Below, in pieces: positions 11,072 through 20,741 of a DNA stretch of 64,000 nt (the first letter of the stretch is position 1; each line of letters opens with the position of its first letter). The notes beneath the pieces were generated by a model that saw nothing but the letters and a program-made list of their open reading frames with translations, did not search any database and was not told where the DNA came from. A program made the translations under genes and the position numbers. This stretch comes from Saccharina japonica (lineage: Eukaryota; Sar; Phaeophyceae; Laminariales; Laminariaceae): contig MEHQ01003150.1 of the NCBI GenBank assembly GCA_008828725.1, forward strand, positions 237,935 to 301,934, given 5' to 3'.

Positions 11072-11587
11072 ATGATGATAGTCGTCGTGTCGAGGGAGCC
11101 ACTTGTTTGTTGTCAGCGGATACTGTTGCTGCTGCTGCTGCTGCTGCTGCTCTGTTGCCGGGTGTATCAAACGTCTGTCGGTGGCCCGCCACCACCGAGC
11201 GACAGCGGCGCTACTGCTTACAGCTGCTACTGCTGTTCCATATACCTCAAACGTGGTGTTGCTGCGCTTGATGCATCTCGTCTGTTTGTTAGATATTTTG
11301 TCATGGTGATGCTCGCGTGGTTGCGTCTACGTGTTATGGTGACGAGCCGCTATTGTTTTTCGAGGACCTGCTGCGTGCTGCTGCTACTGCTGCTGCTCTG
11401 CTGCTCCAGGCACCAAACCTATGTTGTGGCAGTACCGCCAAGCGACCGCGTTGCAACAGCAGCTAGCTGCTTGCTGCTCCGTGTACATAAAATGTGGTAC
11501 AGTTTTGTGCTTGATGCGCTTTTTTCGGGCTTTTCATTGTCGGTGGTGGTGATGCTTTCGGTTTATGTGAGCCTGGACCAACCGTGA
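11072..11587 (+). repeat. CTG-rich imperfect tandem duplication with a long open frame
   Basis: Two units (about 11105-11370 and 11372-11585) share the order: (CTG)n block, CTGTTGCC or CTGCTCCAGG, CAAAC-TATGT/GTCTG, GCCACC or GCCAAG, GAGCGAC or GCGACC, then a CTTGATGC block and a GGTGATGCT block. The 171-codon plus frame that spans both encodes a Leu run, a PPPSD motif and a hydrophobic tail in each half, so the duplication keeps frame. The opposite strand is also partly open (Ala run), so I do not call a gene. It could be a rapidly evolving membrane ORF or a microsatellite-driven duplication. Confidence 0.4.
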
Positions 11588-12239
11588 AAAAGCGACAGCA
11601 GTACTCAGTTTTGCTGCGTAGGGGTGTACGGTGTGTTACCTGGTATGATACAAGGGACATACGCCCGGGAAATGTCAATGCCAATCTCTGGGCCGGCAAT
11701 ACTTCACGCTGTGGGACACGTACGCGTAACAATGTTTGTATGAGAACATGCCCCAATAGCATTCTGAAAAATTCGGGTTAGATAAAGTTGCGGGCCGATT
11801 CTGCGCGTCTGGTTTTTGAAGCCCGCGAAATTCGTCAAGTTTTCGACTCTCAAAAAACGTTCCATAAGAGGTGGTCTTACAACTTGTTTACTAATGCGCA
11901 CGAAACTATCATGTTGAAGATTCCGGGTATACAGTAGTTACAGTACATGATTAGATATATCCCCCTTTCTTCCTTTTTGACGTATATAATAACGCACAGC
12001 CAGGGAAGGTTTACGCAAGCGTAATAATTAGGATACCCATGCTACCCAACCTAAACTGACTGGAGAGCAATCCCACGGTAGGGGTACCACGTTTTGGCGC
12101 AACATTTTCTGACCGGCTGATCTTCTCACGTGAGTAACCACCGGACACTATTAGTGTTTTACTGGTACGTTTGTTTCTGGACTACCGCATTGATTGGGAG
12201 TCTTGATCGGTTGCGCGAACGAATGTCTCTGAGGTCATG
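11588..12239. other. No recognisable feature
   Basis: No domain-bearing frame and no repeat that I can match elsewhere in the window. Confidence 0.4.
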
Positions 12240-12400
12240 TTTCGGGTGAGATATTGAGCTCCTCATGTGAGGAGCTCAGAAAAATCTGCTACGCCCCTAC
12301 CGTGGGATGAGTCTGGAGAGAAAGGGGGACGCACGCTACGTTAGAGGTGAACCATGTTTTTGCCTTGTAAGGGTGGTCACTTAAGCAGCTCTATACCTCA
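12240..12400 (-). mobile_element. MITE family 1 fragments
   Basis: At 12245-12310 a plus-strand fragment (GAGATATTGAGCTCCTC, GAGGAGCTCAGA, CGCCCCTACCGTGGGATGAG) matches the right half of the family. At about 12330-12395 a second piece in the opposite orientation begins with the terminal repeat GACGCACGCTACGTTAGAGG and continues TTTTTGCCTTGTAAGGGTGG, TCACTTAAGCAGCTCTATAC. Confidence 0.5.
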
Positions 12401-13334
12401 CTCGAAAACCGATTTTTGTTCCATGATTTTGATTTTTTACCACCCAATGAACAGTACGTACCGTGGCCTTAACCCATTCAGAACTGAAACAAACGTCCCA
12501 AACGAATTTCAAGTAGTTGCCCCCAAAATCGTGTCACCAGTTCTTAAGGGGTTTTAATAAGTACAAACCGAAACATGGAGCGACAACATAATGGGATTCG
12601 GACGATTTTAGTTTTAAGGAGCCCGGCCATTCCCAAACATTCCAGCAAACTAAACTGTAGCGCGACAATCGCAAGCTGCATTTCCACGGATAGACGCGTG
12701 CGCTTACTGTACACAAAAAACAGCAGCAGGACGGGCACAGTGTGAAGAACACACACACAAGTATTCTCCAGTTGTGTGGCCTCCAACCCATCAACTAAAC
12801 AATGCACCCAATCAGTCCACACCCAATCCAAATCAAATACCAAACGTGATACCAGTGCACGCCCCTACGTCGGCAATAGCTCGCAATGCCAAAAACAATA
12901 CCGAGTACCATGCACTCCTAAATCCCTTCCCGTACCCTCCGTGCCCCCCCCCCCCGCTCCTTTCCTCAGCCGCGGCTACAGTAGCTCCTGAATTGTCTTT
13001 GCAGAGCGACTCGGGTCGGACCAACCTCAGCGGGGGGGGGGGGGTAGCAGATCATATCTCGTTCCATATAGGATCAGGATTGACTCGGAAGCGGTGGGGG
13101 CAACAAAAGACCGATTACGTAGGCTGATCTACAGTACTTCGAAATTAACGCTCAAATTGATTGAAACTCAAAATGGTTGTGTTTTAATACCAATACCATA
13201 AATGACATAGCAAGCTGCACGTACGGTTCCTTTCTCATATCTTACCAGGTCAAATCAGACAAAACAATATGCAAGTTCCATCCGTTTTCCTTCCCTGCGT
13301 TCTACGTACTTATACTGCGACATAGAGAAGTATA
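12401..13334. other. No recognisable gene; G-run at 13031-13043
   Basis: Overlapping open frames occupy 12544-13127 on both strands without a domain. A C-run (about 12946-12955) and a long G-run near 13031 are present. Confidence 0.4.
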
Positions 13335-13555
13335 CAGTGTACAGCAATTGTTTAATCTAAGAGCTATACCTTGCTTCTGGCTGTCTTTTCGATCGAACAA
13401 ATCTCTAGAAATCTTCTACGGCTTCGCAACAAGGGTACTCGTGGCCGGTCGAGCTCATGCTTTCACTCACACGATGGGATGTTGTTGTACAGCCCACTCT
13501 GCTGGCAGGTTGCAGTCCCGCCACGCACTCTCTCTCGTGCGCTGGCGGTACTAGC
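13335..13555 (+). repeat. Dispersed repeat, diverged copy 1
   Basis: It shares TGTACAGCAAT, GAGCTATACCTTGCTTC, AACAAATCTC, GAAATCTTC, CTTCGCAACAAGG, GGCCG, CACACGATGGGATG and CCCGCCACGC, in order, with 15037-15260 and 23400-23623. One plus frame keeps a similar peptide pattern (NKSLEIFYGFATRVLVAGRA here, NKSREIFDGLATRLFVADRM there), which might reflect an old coding origin. Confidence 0.6.
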
Positions 13556-13624
13556 TGTTTAGACATTTAGCGCATGGGTTGCCAAGCCGTGATCTAGGGG
13601 ACAATGATGGTGTTTCATATCGTC

Positions 13625-13850
13625 GTACAGTAGCATCAGCTCACAAAAGGCCCGAGGGCGTCAGCGTTGATTTTCAACATCGATGAAGTAGCTCCACTCT
13701 TTGCCAGCCTCGCAATAAGGCTGTTCGTCGCCGATCAAGCTCATTTCTTCGCTCACACGGTGGGGAGGTGTATGGTAGTACGCTCTCCAGGTTTGCTACG
13801 CCGCCGACACGCAGGCGCACTACTACAGTGGTCTGATCATCTTCGCGGCT
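13625..13850 (+). repeat. Dispersed repeat, diverged copy 2
   Basis: This is a more diverged member of the family at 13335 and 15037: CCTCGCAATAAGGCTGTTCG, GCCGATCAAGCTCAT, TTCGCTCACACGGTGGG and GCCGCCGACACGC occur in order. The corresponding plus frame reads LFASLAIRLFVADQAHFFAH. Confidence 0.5.
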
Positions 13851-14323
13851 AGAGCTCGGTCTGGTGAAAAAACAACACGAAAATATCGGCATTCTCGGGT
13901 CGTATGCCCCAATTGATACTGCAGTGGGTCAGAGCGCACCCATTACTGAGTCTGAGGTGATCGTGCGTGTGTGTTCCAAAACTCATCGGGAGAAGAAGTG
14001 ATCGCTGGTACTTCTACTGTTATAATAGATGTATTCACATGGCTACGCGTCTACTCGTATGTGTACAGCACAAAGGAAGCAGTACATGTTGCCTCGCTCT
14101 CTGGTGTACATGGTGGTTATGTGCTACTCTGCACTACGAAGCTAAAAGGAACAGAAATTATATTTTTAAAAAAGACTCTCCGATCCAACCTTGGCTGGAT
14201 ACAGCTACATACTTCTAAAGTACGTAGAAAAGAAGGGGGGAAAAAAGAAAGAAAGCCTAACATGCAGAGGGAAGGGTTCCTTGGAAGAGGGATGAAGATG
14301 CTCCGAGCTCAGCAGTCACTGAA
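13851..14323. other. No recognisable feature
   Basis: A 129-codon open frame (13971-14360) runs into the duplicated segment, but it has no domain and ends in a Lys/Arg-rich stretch. I do not call it. Confidence 0.4.
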
Positions 14324-14546
14324 CGTCGACGTCAAGTGCCAAGAGCTTGCCGATATATAAGATGGAAGGGAAGGCAAGCAGGAACGTTGCTGAGCTCGGA
14401 AGCAAGCTTCTCTGCGATATAGGAAACAGGAGACCTCTTGTTTATATTATATAAACCTCTGACGAATGGAGACTAAAAGGCTATATACTGGGAAGCCAGA
14501 AGGTGTAAGAAACCAGAGAAGGCAAGGCGAGGACGAGAGAGTGCGA

Positions 14547-14605
14547 GGGGGGGGCGTACTCATTTGTTGCTTGCCTTAGTAATTTGACCATTGACCGGGG
14601 GGGGG
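14547..14605 (-). mobile_element. LINE 3' tip between G-runs
   Basis: A G8 run (14547-14554), 42 bp of LINE 3' end (14555-14596, containing the ORF stop codon) and a G9 run (14597-14605). On the minus strand the LINE piece is bounded by C-runs on both sides. The same structure is duplicated at 22900-22968. Confidence 0.7.
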
Positions 14606-14689
14606 TACGAGCCTGCGTGTGAGCAGACTCTCTTGCCCTCGTTGATCGACCGCTAGACGGGGGATTACGATAGTTCTTTAACAGCCCGT

Positions 14690-15033
14690 TCATCGGATAG
14701 CTGCAGTAGCCCAGGGAGCTTTCCTATGGTGTTTAGCTATTCCAGAGCGATCGTCTATTCTGTCCAAGGGATACTACCAAATCATAACCAAGGGGTAATA
14801 TCATTATTACTGTAGTGTGTTATTCCAAGCGCTAATCCTACGAGTTCTCTCGTCTTTAGGAATATTCGAATGCTCAGAACATCCCTATGGGCTTACCAAG
14901 CCTCGGTGCTATACTGCCTATCTGATCTACCAAAAGAAACTTCTGTGTACGAGAATAATCTTAGCGCCACTAGGCTTTTCACCCGTATAATTATCTCTCA
15001 ACCATTATATAGCCCTAAGGCACCACATCACAA
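14690..15033 (+). repeat. Dispersed repeat, member of the 3820 family
   Basis: It shares ordered words with 3820-4165 (TATTCTGTCCAAGGG, CCTATGGGCTTACCAAGC, TATCTGATCTACCAA, AATAATCTTAGC). It is duplicated with the segment at 23052-23397. Confidence 0.65.
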
Positions 15034-15036
15034 GTA

Positions 15037-15260
15037 GTTGTACAGCAATGGTTTCATCCAAGGGCTATACCTTGCTTCGTGCTGTTGTTTTTCCGACCCA
15101 ACAAATCTCGAGAAATCTTCGACGGCCTCGCAACAAGGCTGTTCGTGGCCGATCGAATGTCGTTTTTTCGCTCACACGATGGGATGTGTGCATCCCACTC
15201 TGTAGGCGGGTTACAGCCCCGCCATGCGCTCGCTTACGGGCGAAACGTGTACGGGCGAGG
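15037..15260 (+). repeat. Dispersed repeat, copy 3 of the 13335 family
   Basis: It aligns throughout with 13335-13555. Its exact duplicate is at 23400-23623. Confidence 0.6.
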
Positions 15261-15534
15261 ATGCATCAATCGTCGAAGCTGAGAATTCGTTGATTATTCG
15301 GAATTTAGTCGCCTACGATATGGTTCCGAATTTGGTCGCGGCCAACGTGTCTTCAGGTGGAAATCAGTCTTAATGCAACAAGCTTAATAATAATAAGCTA
15401 CCTGGGGGTGGCGACGATCGCTTCCAGTTTCGGAGCTTGGCAATCGAAGAGATGCCAACAACAAGATAGATAGATACTTGAACTGGCTTGTAGGCCCAAA
15501 AGAACGAGCGTTCCATTTTATTTTGTTTCGTTTT

Positions 15535-15735
15535 TTTTTTCTTCCCATCCCCTTTCATTATGTTCGCCCCTTCCGTTATCTCTCCTTCCCAGTCGCGTTC
15601 GTAGCTCAGATCCGAGGCCATATAAACTAGGCGCTTTTTCTCCCTCTCCTCCCCACTACGGCTCGCGCGTTGAATGTTTATCGCGAGAAGACTTCAGCCC
15701 TTCCTTTCCCATGTCGACTCGCATCGAAGTAATAT
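15535..15735 (-). repeat. Repeat family C copy
   Basis: Reverse-complement landmarks are CTTCTCGCGATAAA, CGTAGTGGGGAGGAGAGG, CCTCGGATCTGAGCTACGA, GGAAGGAGAGATAACGGAAG and GGATGGGAAGAA. Related copies lie at 21340, 21560, 25405, 36705 and 49480, and three of these six stretches (including this one) lead directly into the small MITE with GGGACCATAGTAAATAGGAC ends. Confidence 0.6.
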
Positions 15736-15760
15736 GCAAGATCAGATGATGGCGGCGTAC

Positions 15761-15863
15761 GTATTACGAGGGACCATAGTAAATAGGACCTGCCGTATAC
15801 ACAAAAAAACATATATTTACCTGTTTTTGCTGAAAATATTTGGTCCTATTTACTATGGCCCCC
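15761..15863. mobile_element. ~103-bp MITE with GGGACCATAGTAAATAGGAC ends
   Basis: The left end (GGGACCATAGTAAATAGGAC) and the right end (GTCCTATTTACTATGGCCCC) form a 20-bp inverted repeat around an A/T-rich centre. Related copies: the exact duplicate at 24124-24226, a diverged copy at 21696-21827 with a doubled left end, and one at 49666-49783. Confidence 0.7.
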
Positions 15864-15959
15864 CGCCGTAATAGTATATTTAATTACGTACATTCTTCCC
15901 AGATATTCCGATGTAAAACTGAAACAATCAATTTTTCATACCACGAGAATACCGCCTGT

Positions 15960-16147
15960 ATTTCTTTCCTTGCCTTATTATCCGTTTCACACCACGAGCA
16001 CCGCCTGTCCTTCCTTGCCTTATCCTTTCCACACCACGATGTCTTTCCTTGCCTTATCCTTTTCACACCACGAGTACCGCCTGTCCTTCCTTGCCTTATC
16101 CTTTTCACACCACGAGTACCGCCTGTCCTTCCTTGCCTTATCCCTGG
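15960..16147. repeat. ~48-bp minisatellite
   Basis: About four to five units of the form CACACCACGAGTACCGCC, TGTCCTTCCTTGCCTTATCC. One unit is shortened. The open frames here (SFSHHEYRLSFLAL repeats on plus, KDKARKDRRYSWCE repeats on minus) are produced by the repeat. Duplicated at 24323-24510. Confidence 0.8.
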
Positions 16148-16467
16148 TCTCAATCCTCTCGTGCTTGCTGCACGGCTTGGCCGGCGTCGACCCTGCTGCT
16201 GCTGCTTCGGCTTCCGCTGCTGCTTCTATCAACGATGCTATATACGTAGCTCCGAGTGAATTATTGTTGGAACTTGTGGCTTCTGAGACACGCGGAAGAA
16301 TCAATGTGATGTTCCCCGACACCTGAATGTTTTGCTCCACAGGTGTCCACGAGCATTCTCATATGCCAGGCACGTACGTAGGCGGCAGCAGAATCAATAA
16401 ACACGGAGATGCATTGCATTGTTTTTACATATTTTTTAATAATAGTACTTGCAGCAGTGCCTGATAA

Positions 16468-16650
16468 GGGCGAGTCTTAACGAATGAAAGTTTCCAATCG
16501 ATTCGATCTCCAATCGATTCCTTTTTTATGAATCGACTCGATTTTTTGTCGATTTGAACTGGAAATTGTGGCAAAATCGAGTCGATTCATAAAAAAGGAA
16601 TCGATTTGAGATCGAATCGATTGGAAACTTTCATTCGTTAAGACTCGCCC
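16468..16650. mobile_element. 183-bp palindromic MITE, Tourist/PIF-Harbinger-like
   Basis: The element begins GGGCGAGTCTTAACGAATGA and ends with its reverse complement. The two arms pair over almost the whole length through TTTCCAATCGATTCGATCTC and TTTTTTATGAATCGACTCGA, leaving a short loop. It is flanked by the trinucleotide TAA on both sides (16465-16467, 16651-16653). A 3-bp TWA target duplication with ends starting GGG is characteristic of PIF/Harbinger-derived MITEs. Confidence 0.8.
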
Positions 16651-16653
16651 TAA

Positions 16654-18001
16654 GTGCGAATCAAATCGCGCAACTTCCCGTTTGGTTCCGGAGTGCGGTG
16701 GTCGGTGGTCGGTCATAAAAGGCCACAACAGTGGGTCCACGGGGAAAATACATATATGGAAACAAAAAAAATCGCCACGTAGCACAACCAAAATAACTCG
16801 GAAGCCGGAGGCACAAAACAGACAACAATAAGAGGAGGAAGTAGCAAGAAGGGAGAGATGAAGGGATGGGTAGACCAGGCAACCACTCAACTATCGAACC
16901 ACTCAAATCAACCGACCAACGAAGCACATCAACCACGAAAACAACCGACAAAACACAGCAGCAGAGAGCCGAAAACCAAATACGTCAGGAGACATCTCAG
17001 AAGCAAGGCAAAGCGTACGCTGTCAAAAAAGGGTGTAGGGCCGAGTGGTCCACACGAAAACCGAGCACTTTGGTGCATACAGTCAAGGCATGTCAAGGCA
17101 AAGTTGCTGTCTTTCAATCAAGGGGTGAACGTTGCTTTCTCCTGACAATTTTTGCCGAATTCGACATTAGGCCGCCCCACCCGCCCCGTCCCGCCCTGCT
17201 CTTCTTCTGCTCTTGATCCTTGAGTACGTACGAAGGGCATATAACTACGAACGCGGGTGGGCGAAGAGAGAGCAAGAAGGGACAGATGGTGGACAAATCC
17301 ACCAACCAACCAATCAAATCAATCAAATAATTCCATCAATCGCCCACGTCACAACATCACAACGACAAACATGACCATAAGACCATAAGGGACAACGCCG
17401 AACATTGCACTATACATTAGACCCTCACCCTGCCTTATATACAGGTTGAGTTGGCGTCGGTTGGAAACGACACTGCTGTAAAACATGCCGCTCACTACGT
17501 GAGCTAGACCACCAGCCTCTTTTTTCTTTTCTTTTTCTCCTACGGTCGATTACAGATGGCGGTCGAGTTAGATAATTTGTTCGGGGTGGAAAATCTTCAC
17601 TCCGCACAAAGGGAATGATCGTGTCACGTAGTTTTGTGTATGGTGAGGCACCCACGAGGCAGTTACATAGTACTCCCATTGCTGTCTCTGGAAGTGGCCA
17701 CACCGGAAATTACACCAACTCATTGAAGCTGTCATCCACATATGCAAGTCCGCCTCACACGGGGTTTATAGCAGGATGCAGATCACCCTTCATGTGACTT
17801 GCCGACAATCTCACGGCGCTTCGCGCTTGGTGCAAGCAACGTCTGCCTGATCCGTGAAAACCCGACATGCTCCGTCCCGGCATTGTAGAGATACGAGGGG
17901 CTATGGGCGTACGACTACGGCCATGCATGGATATAGAGTACCCCCCCCACCCCCACTACGCACACATGAGAAAAAAAAGTATACCTGGTACATACTATTG
18001 T
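16654..18001. other. No convincing gene
   Basis: Open frames of up to 137 codons on both strands overlap each other, with no domain or splice evidence. A long G-run follows at 18212-18233. Confidence 0.4.
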
Positions 18002-18085
18002 TGGTGTAATGAGCAAATGTTGGCGGTGTCTCTTGTTACAAGTAGGAACGGCGGTGCCCCTTCTCGAAAAGGGTGCATGGTCAAT
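18002..18085 (+). mobile_element. LINE 3'-region fragment
   Basis: TAATGAGC, AAATGTTGG-GGTGTCTC, AGTAGGAACGG, GGTGCCCCTTCTCGAAAAGG and TGCATGGTCAAT follow, in the sense orientation, the end of the LINE coding region at about 19395-19475 on the opposite strand. It stops before the LINE stop codon. Confidence 0.6.
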
Positions 18086-18323
18086 ATCGTCGAAAGCAGC
18101 GTGTGTTTGTACGTGTATGCACGATTCGACGTGAGTTGGACAAAAAAGGGAAGAAAAATGCTACACTCTTTTTCTCCCGAAATAATAAAGTAGTAGCTGG
18201 TACAACGTAGTATATAGGGGGGGGGGGGGGGGGAAACGCCTGCTAGTTAGGTGACCCCGGACGAAAGGGAGGGAGCTCGAGAAGCAAGGCAAAGACGGCA
18301 CTACAGCACAGAAGAGACATTCC

Positions 18324-18573
18324 TAGGGCTGGGCACTGGCTGACTCAGTCAGCAGCGATGTATACTGTCGTCAAAATCAATCAGTATACTGGATTGCTGG
18401 AGTAAAGTGTCCCTCTTTTCTCCTCTTCTTCCGAAACGCATTGGTGGGTTTCCGTACTATAATATGGCGTGTTTCTTGGACATCTATAAAGAAAAACCTA
18501 CTGGCGAATACACTGGCCGGGTCAATCAGTAGATTACTACTGCCAGTGCATACGGTGCCGGTGCCCAGCCCTA
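18324..18573. mobile_element. 250-bp hAT-like MITE with 8-bp target duplication
   Basis: The left end TAGGGCTGGGCACTGGC and the right end CCGGTGCCCAGCCCTA are inverted repeats. The flanking octamer GACATTCC is identical on both sides (18316-18323 and 18574-18581). An 8-bp target duplication with ends of the TAGGGCTGGGCA type is the signature of hAT elements. No transposase is encoded. It lies 9 bp beyond the donor side of the HEAT-repeat exon at 18590-18787. Confidence 0.8.
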
Positions 18574-18589
18574 GACATTCCCCGCTTGC

Positions 18590-18787
18590 CTGGTCAAGCA
18601 TGCCCACAGTCTTGTCCACAGCAACCAGCGCCGCCTGCCGGACGTCCGGGCTGCTGTCGCTCATCATCGCCCTCATGAGCTCGGCCCGGACGCGGTCGTC
18701 CTGGAGCACCGCCTCGTCTTCGTCCTCTTCCAGGGCGAACTGGAACGGCCGGAGGGCTGCCACCGCTTGCACGCGTACCCCAGCCAC
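18590..18787 (-). pseudogene. Orphan exon, condensin subunit 3 (CAP-G)-like HEAT repeats
   Basis: On the minus strand an acceptor (TGCTCATCCGGCAG) precedes a 66-codon phase-0 exon beginning VAGVRVQAVAALRPFQF and containing EDEDEAV and RAMMSDSSPDVRQAALVAVD. The pattern VRVQAV.AL..(acidic loop)...L...M..D.SPDVRQAAL.AVD matches the HEAT pairs of condensin CAP-G/Cnd3, which binds DNA with the kleisin CAP-H in chromosome condensation. The exon ends CTTGACCAG, followed by GCAAGC, which suggests a rare GC donor. No other exon of such a protein (usually around 1000 residues) is recognisable within 15 kb on either side, so this is probably a gene fragment moved here, or one exon of a gene with very long introns. 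Some other HEAT protein remains possible. Confidence 0.55.
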
Positions 18788-19344
18788 CTGCCGGATGAGC
18801 AACAACAACAGCAGCAGCGACAAGAAGAACGCAACAACAAACAAGCAAACAGCAACAAACAGGAGCAGAGGCAAGCAGCGAGCTATTCAAGTTACAGTAT
18901 TCATCTTGCAGTATTAAACACCTGGGAACTATTATACTGCTGTGTATTGCTGTATATGGTTCTCATATGTATATATTTCAATCAAACAAAAAGTTAACAG
19001 CAGTAACCCCAAAAAAACAACAACCCGGCAACCAACCATTTTTTTTTTTTAAAGCCACACAAAAACAACCGAAAGAACAAAACCAGCATCATATTGACAG
19101 CTCGGGCGACCAAAAAAACACATATCTGGTATATACGAAGACATCTACACTTTCTCATGCTTTCGTTAGACTTAAAAAATCTAGGGTGGCCCGCGCTAAA
19201 AAAAACACACCTTTTCCTGTTTTCGTTCAAAATTGAAGTTTTTGGACGGCTCACGCCTCTCGCCATTTCCAACGCCCCATACCGTCCGCTCCGCTGCTAC
19301 TACGATCAACGTTGGGAAAGACACGCCCACCCAAGGTTGATTGA
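18788..19344. other. No recognisable gene
   Basis: A CAA/CAG-rich and then A-rich stretch. The open frames are low complexity. Confidence 0.4.
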
Positions 19345-20741
19345 GGGGGGGGGGGGGGGGGCGTACTCATTTGTTGCTTGCCTTAGTCATTTGACCATTG
19401 ACCACGCATCCCTTTCGAGACGGAGCACCGTTCCTACTCCTAATAGAGACACCTCCAACATTTGGGCGCTCATTACGTTGTTTCCATATATTACAGAGAA
19501 ACCTTTTGCTAATCTTATCCCCTTCCTGCTTCGCCGCCTGTGGCCACCATCTATCTCCTAAGATAGCGATCGTTTTCTCGCTACTATTTAGTGTACCAAA
19601 CTGCTCCATGTCACACTCGTCTATTTTCCTCATCTCCTCCTCTAGCACATCCCTTTCCTCCTTGTACCTTTCACATTCTCCCACTATGTGAACTCTACTC
19701 TCTATGGCTTTGCCACATGGGCACATCTGTGCCTCTACTTCCTCCTCCTCCCGGCTACTGGTATACCTCCTTCTTCTTTCTGGCAGGTCCAGGTCCCCTA
19801 CACGAAATCGCAGTTTCAGCTTTTTCGCGAAGTCCATTGGGCCGTGCAGATACCTTTTCATTCCTATTCCTTCTCTCAACCCCCCGTACATCTCTAAGTG
19901 TTCTTCCCCTTCCACCTTCTTTCTCAGTGCTAGCCTTTCCCTTCTTTCTATCCTTTCTTTCACTTCTGTCTTGTATCCGCTAAATTTCTCTATGGCCAGC
20001 GTCTCTTTTTGGTTTCCTATTTCCTTCCATACTTTCTCGACTACGCTATCCCACCATATTCCAGCTCGCCCTTTGGTTACTTTCTCCCATACAGCTTTAT
20101 CGGCTATGGCTGGCAACCTCTTATTTGGCATGTTCTTTACTTTATATTGCCATTTCAACTTACGCACGTCTCTATTTGTCTTAAGTGGGTACATTCCCAG
20201 TTCTGCTCTCAATACTGTATTACTCGTCGTACTTGAGCATCCTAGTACTTTTTTAGCTGCTGTCATCTGTACTGTTTCCAGCTGTTTTACGAGCTTCGCG
20301 TTCCCTTCCCATACTTCTCCTGCATATTCTAGCTTTGGTACAATCACATTCATCAGTATACATCTCTTAATTCTAGTGTCAAGGTGCGAGTCTGTTAGGA
20401 CTGCTTCCATCTTGCCTACGTGTGCCTTACCCTTGCCTATTATTGTATTTATGTGTGCATCCCAAGAGCAATCTTTTGAGATTTCTACGCCAAGGTACGT
20501 ATACTGGTCTACGATCGGTAATTCATCTTCTCCCCACTTCCACTTACAAGTTACCGGACTCTCCTTATCTTCGTTACATACAACTACTGCGCACTTTTTT
20601 ACGTTCGCCGTCACTCTCCACTTCCTGGTGTACTCGATTGCCTTCTCTATTTGTTTTTACAGTCCTTCGGGTGTTTCTGATATGCAAACGAAATCATCAG
20701 CAAACATCAATCCCGACACCGTATCTTTTGAGGGGGGGGGG
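19345..20741 (-). mobile_element. 5'-truncated non-LTR (LINE) retrotransposon, bounded by G/C runs
   Basis: The minus-strand coding region runs from the 5' truncation at 20731 to a TGA at about 19367. It opens within the reverse transcriptase: the catalytic FADD box is encoded at 20693-20704, followed by an in-frame TAA at 20657-20659, then an uninterrupted 415-codon frame. That frame includes the thumb motif YTYLGVEIS (RT motif E type), a helix-rich region, and a C-terminal zinc-knuckle-like CPCG...HIVGEC. The endonuclease and the first RT blocks are missing, so the copy is dead. Only about 5 bp separate the ORF stop from the tail, which on the sense strand is a 17-C run (19345-19361). The 5' junction also abuts a 10-C run (20732-20741). 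Confidence 0.85.
19367..20614 (-). CDS. Reverse transcriptase C-terminal half (LINE ORF2 remnant)
   Basis: This is the longest uninterrupted frame of the window (415 codons). It begins downstream of the in-frame stop at 20657, so the listed start is only the first ATG and not a native start. Visible order: the end of the RT palm (TANVKKCAVVVCNEDK), YTYLGVEISKDCSWDAHI (RT motif E and start of thumb), the thumb and connection region (VPKLEYAGEVWEGNAKLVKQ), a basic region, then a Cys-His cluster (CPCGKAIESRVHIVGECERY). That cluster is typical of the C-terminal nucleic-acid-binding knuckle of many LINE proteins. In a full element this protein would nick DNA and copy its own RNA at the target. Here the upstream stop and truncation make it non-functional. 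Short 3' tips of the same element lie at 5485, 14547, 18002, 22900 and possibly 59938. Confidence 0.85.
   Translation of the reverse strand: MTANVKKCAVVVCNEDKESPVTCKWKWGEDELPIVDQYTYLGVEISKDCSWDAHINTIIGKGKAHVGKMEAVLTDSHLDTRIKRCILMNVIVPKLEYAGEVWEGNAKLVKQLETVQMTAAKKVLGCSSTTSNTVLRAELGMYPLKTNRDVRKLKWQYKVKNMPNKRLPAIADKAVWEKVTKGRAGIWWDSVVEKVWKEIGNQKETLAIEKFSGYKTEVKERIERRERLALRKKVEGEEHLEMYGGLREGIGMKRYLHGPMDFAKKLKLRFRVGDLDLPERRRRYTSSREEEEVEAQMCPCGKAIESRVHIVGECERYKEERDVLEEEMRKIDECDMEQFGTLNSSEKTIAILGDRWWPQAAKQEGDKISKRFLCNIWKQRNERPNVGGVSIRSRNGAPSRKGCVVNGQMTKASNK

Larger units (their letters stand above)
14324..16653. repeat. 2.3-kb near-identical duplicated segment, copy 1
   Basis: From CGTCGACGTCAAGTGCC (14324) to the end of the MITE at 16650 this segment is repeated at 22677-25251. 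The only differences I find are one inserted base (14573 region versus 22934), G-run length (9 versus 18), one A/C change (about 15809 versus 24172) and expansion of the terminal MITE. It contains, in order, a LINE tip, the family at 14690, the family at 15037, repeat family C, a small MITE (15761), a 48-bp minisatellite (15960) and a fold-back MITE (16468). The overlapping frames in it are not convincing genes. Confidence 0.9.

Noticed and set aside
15970..16340. Open frames with SFSHHEYRLSFLAL and KDKARKDRRYSWCE repeats
   Set aside because: These are translations of the 48-bp minisatellite; both strands are equally open.
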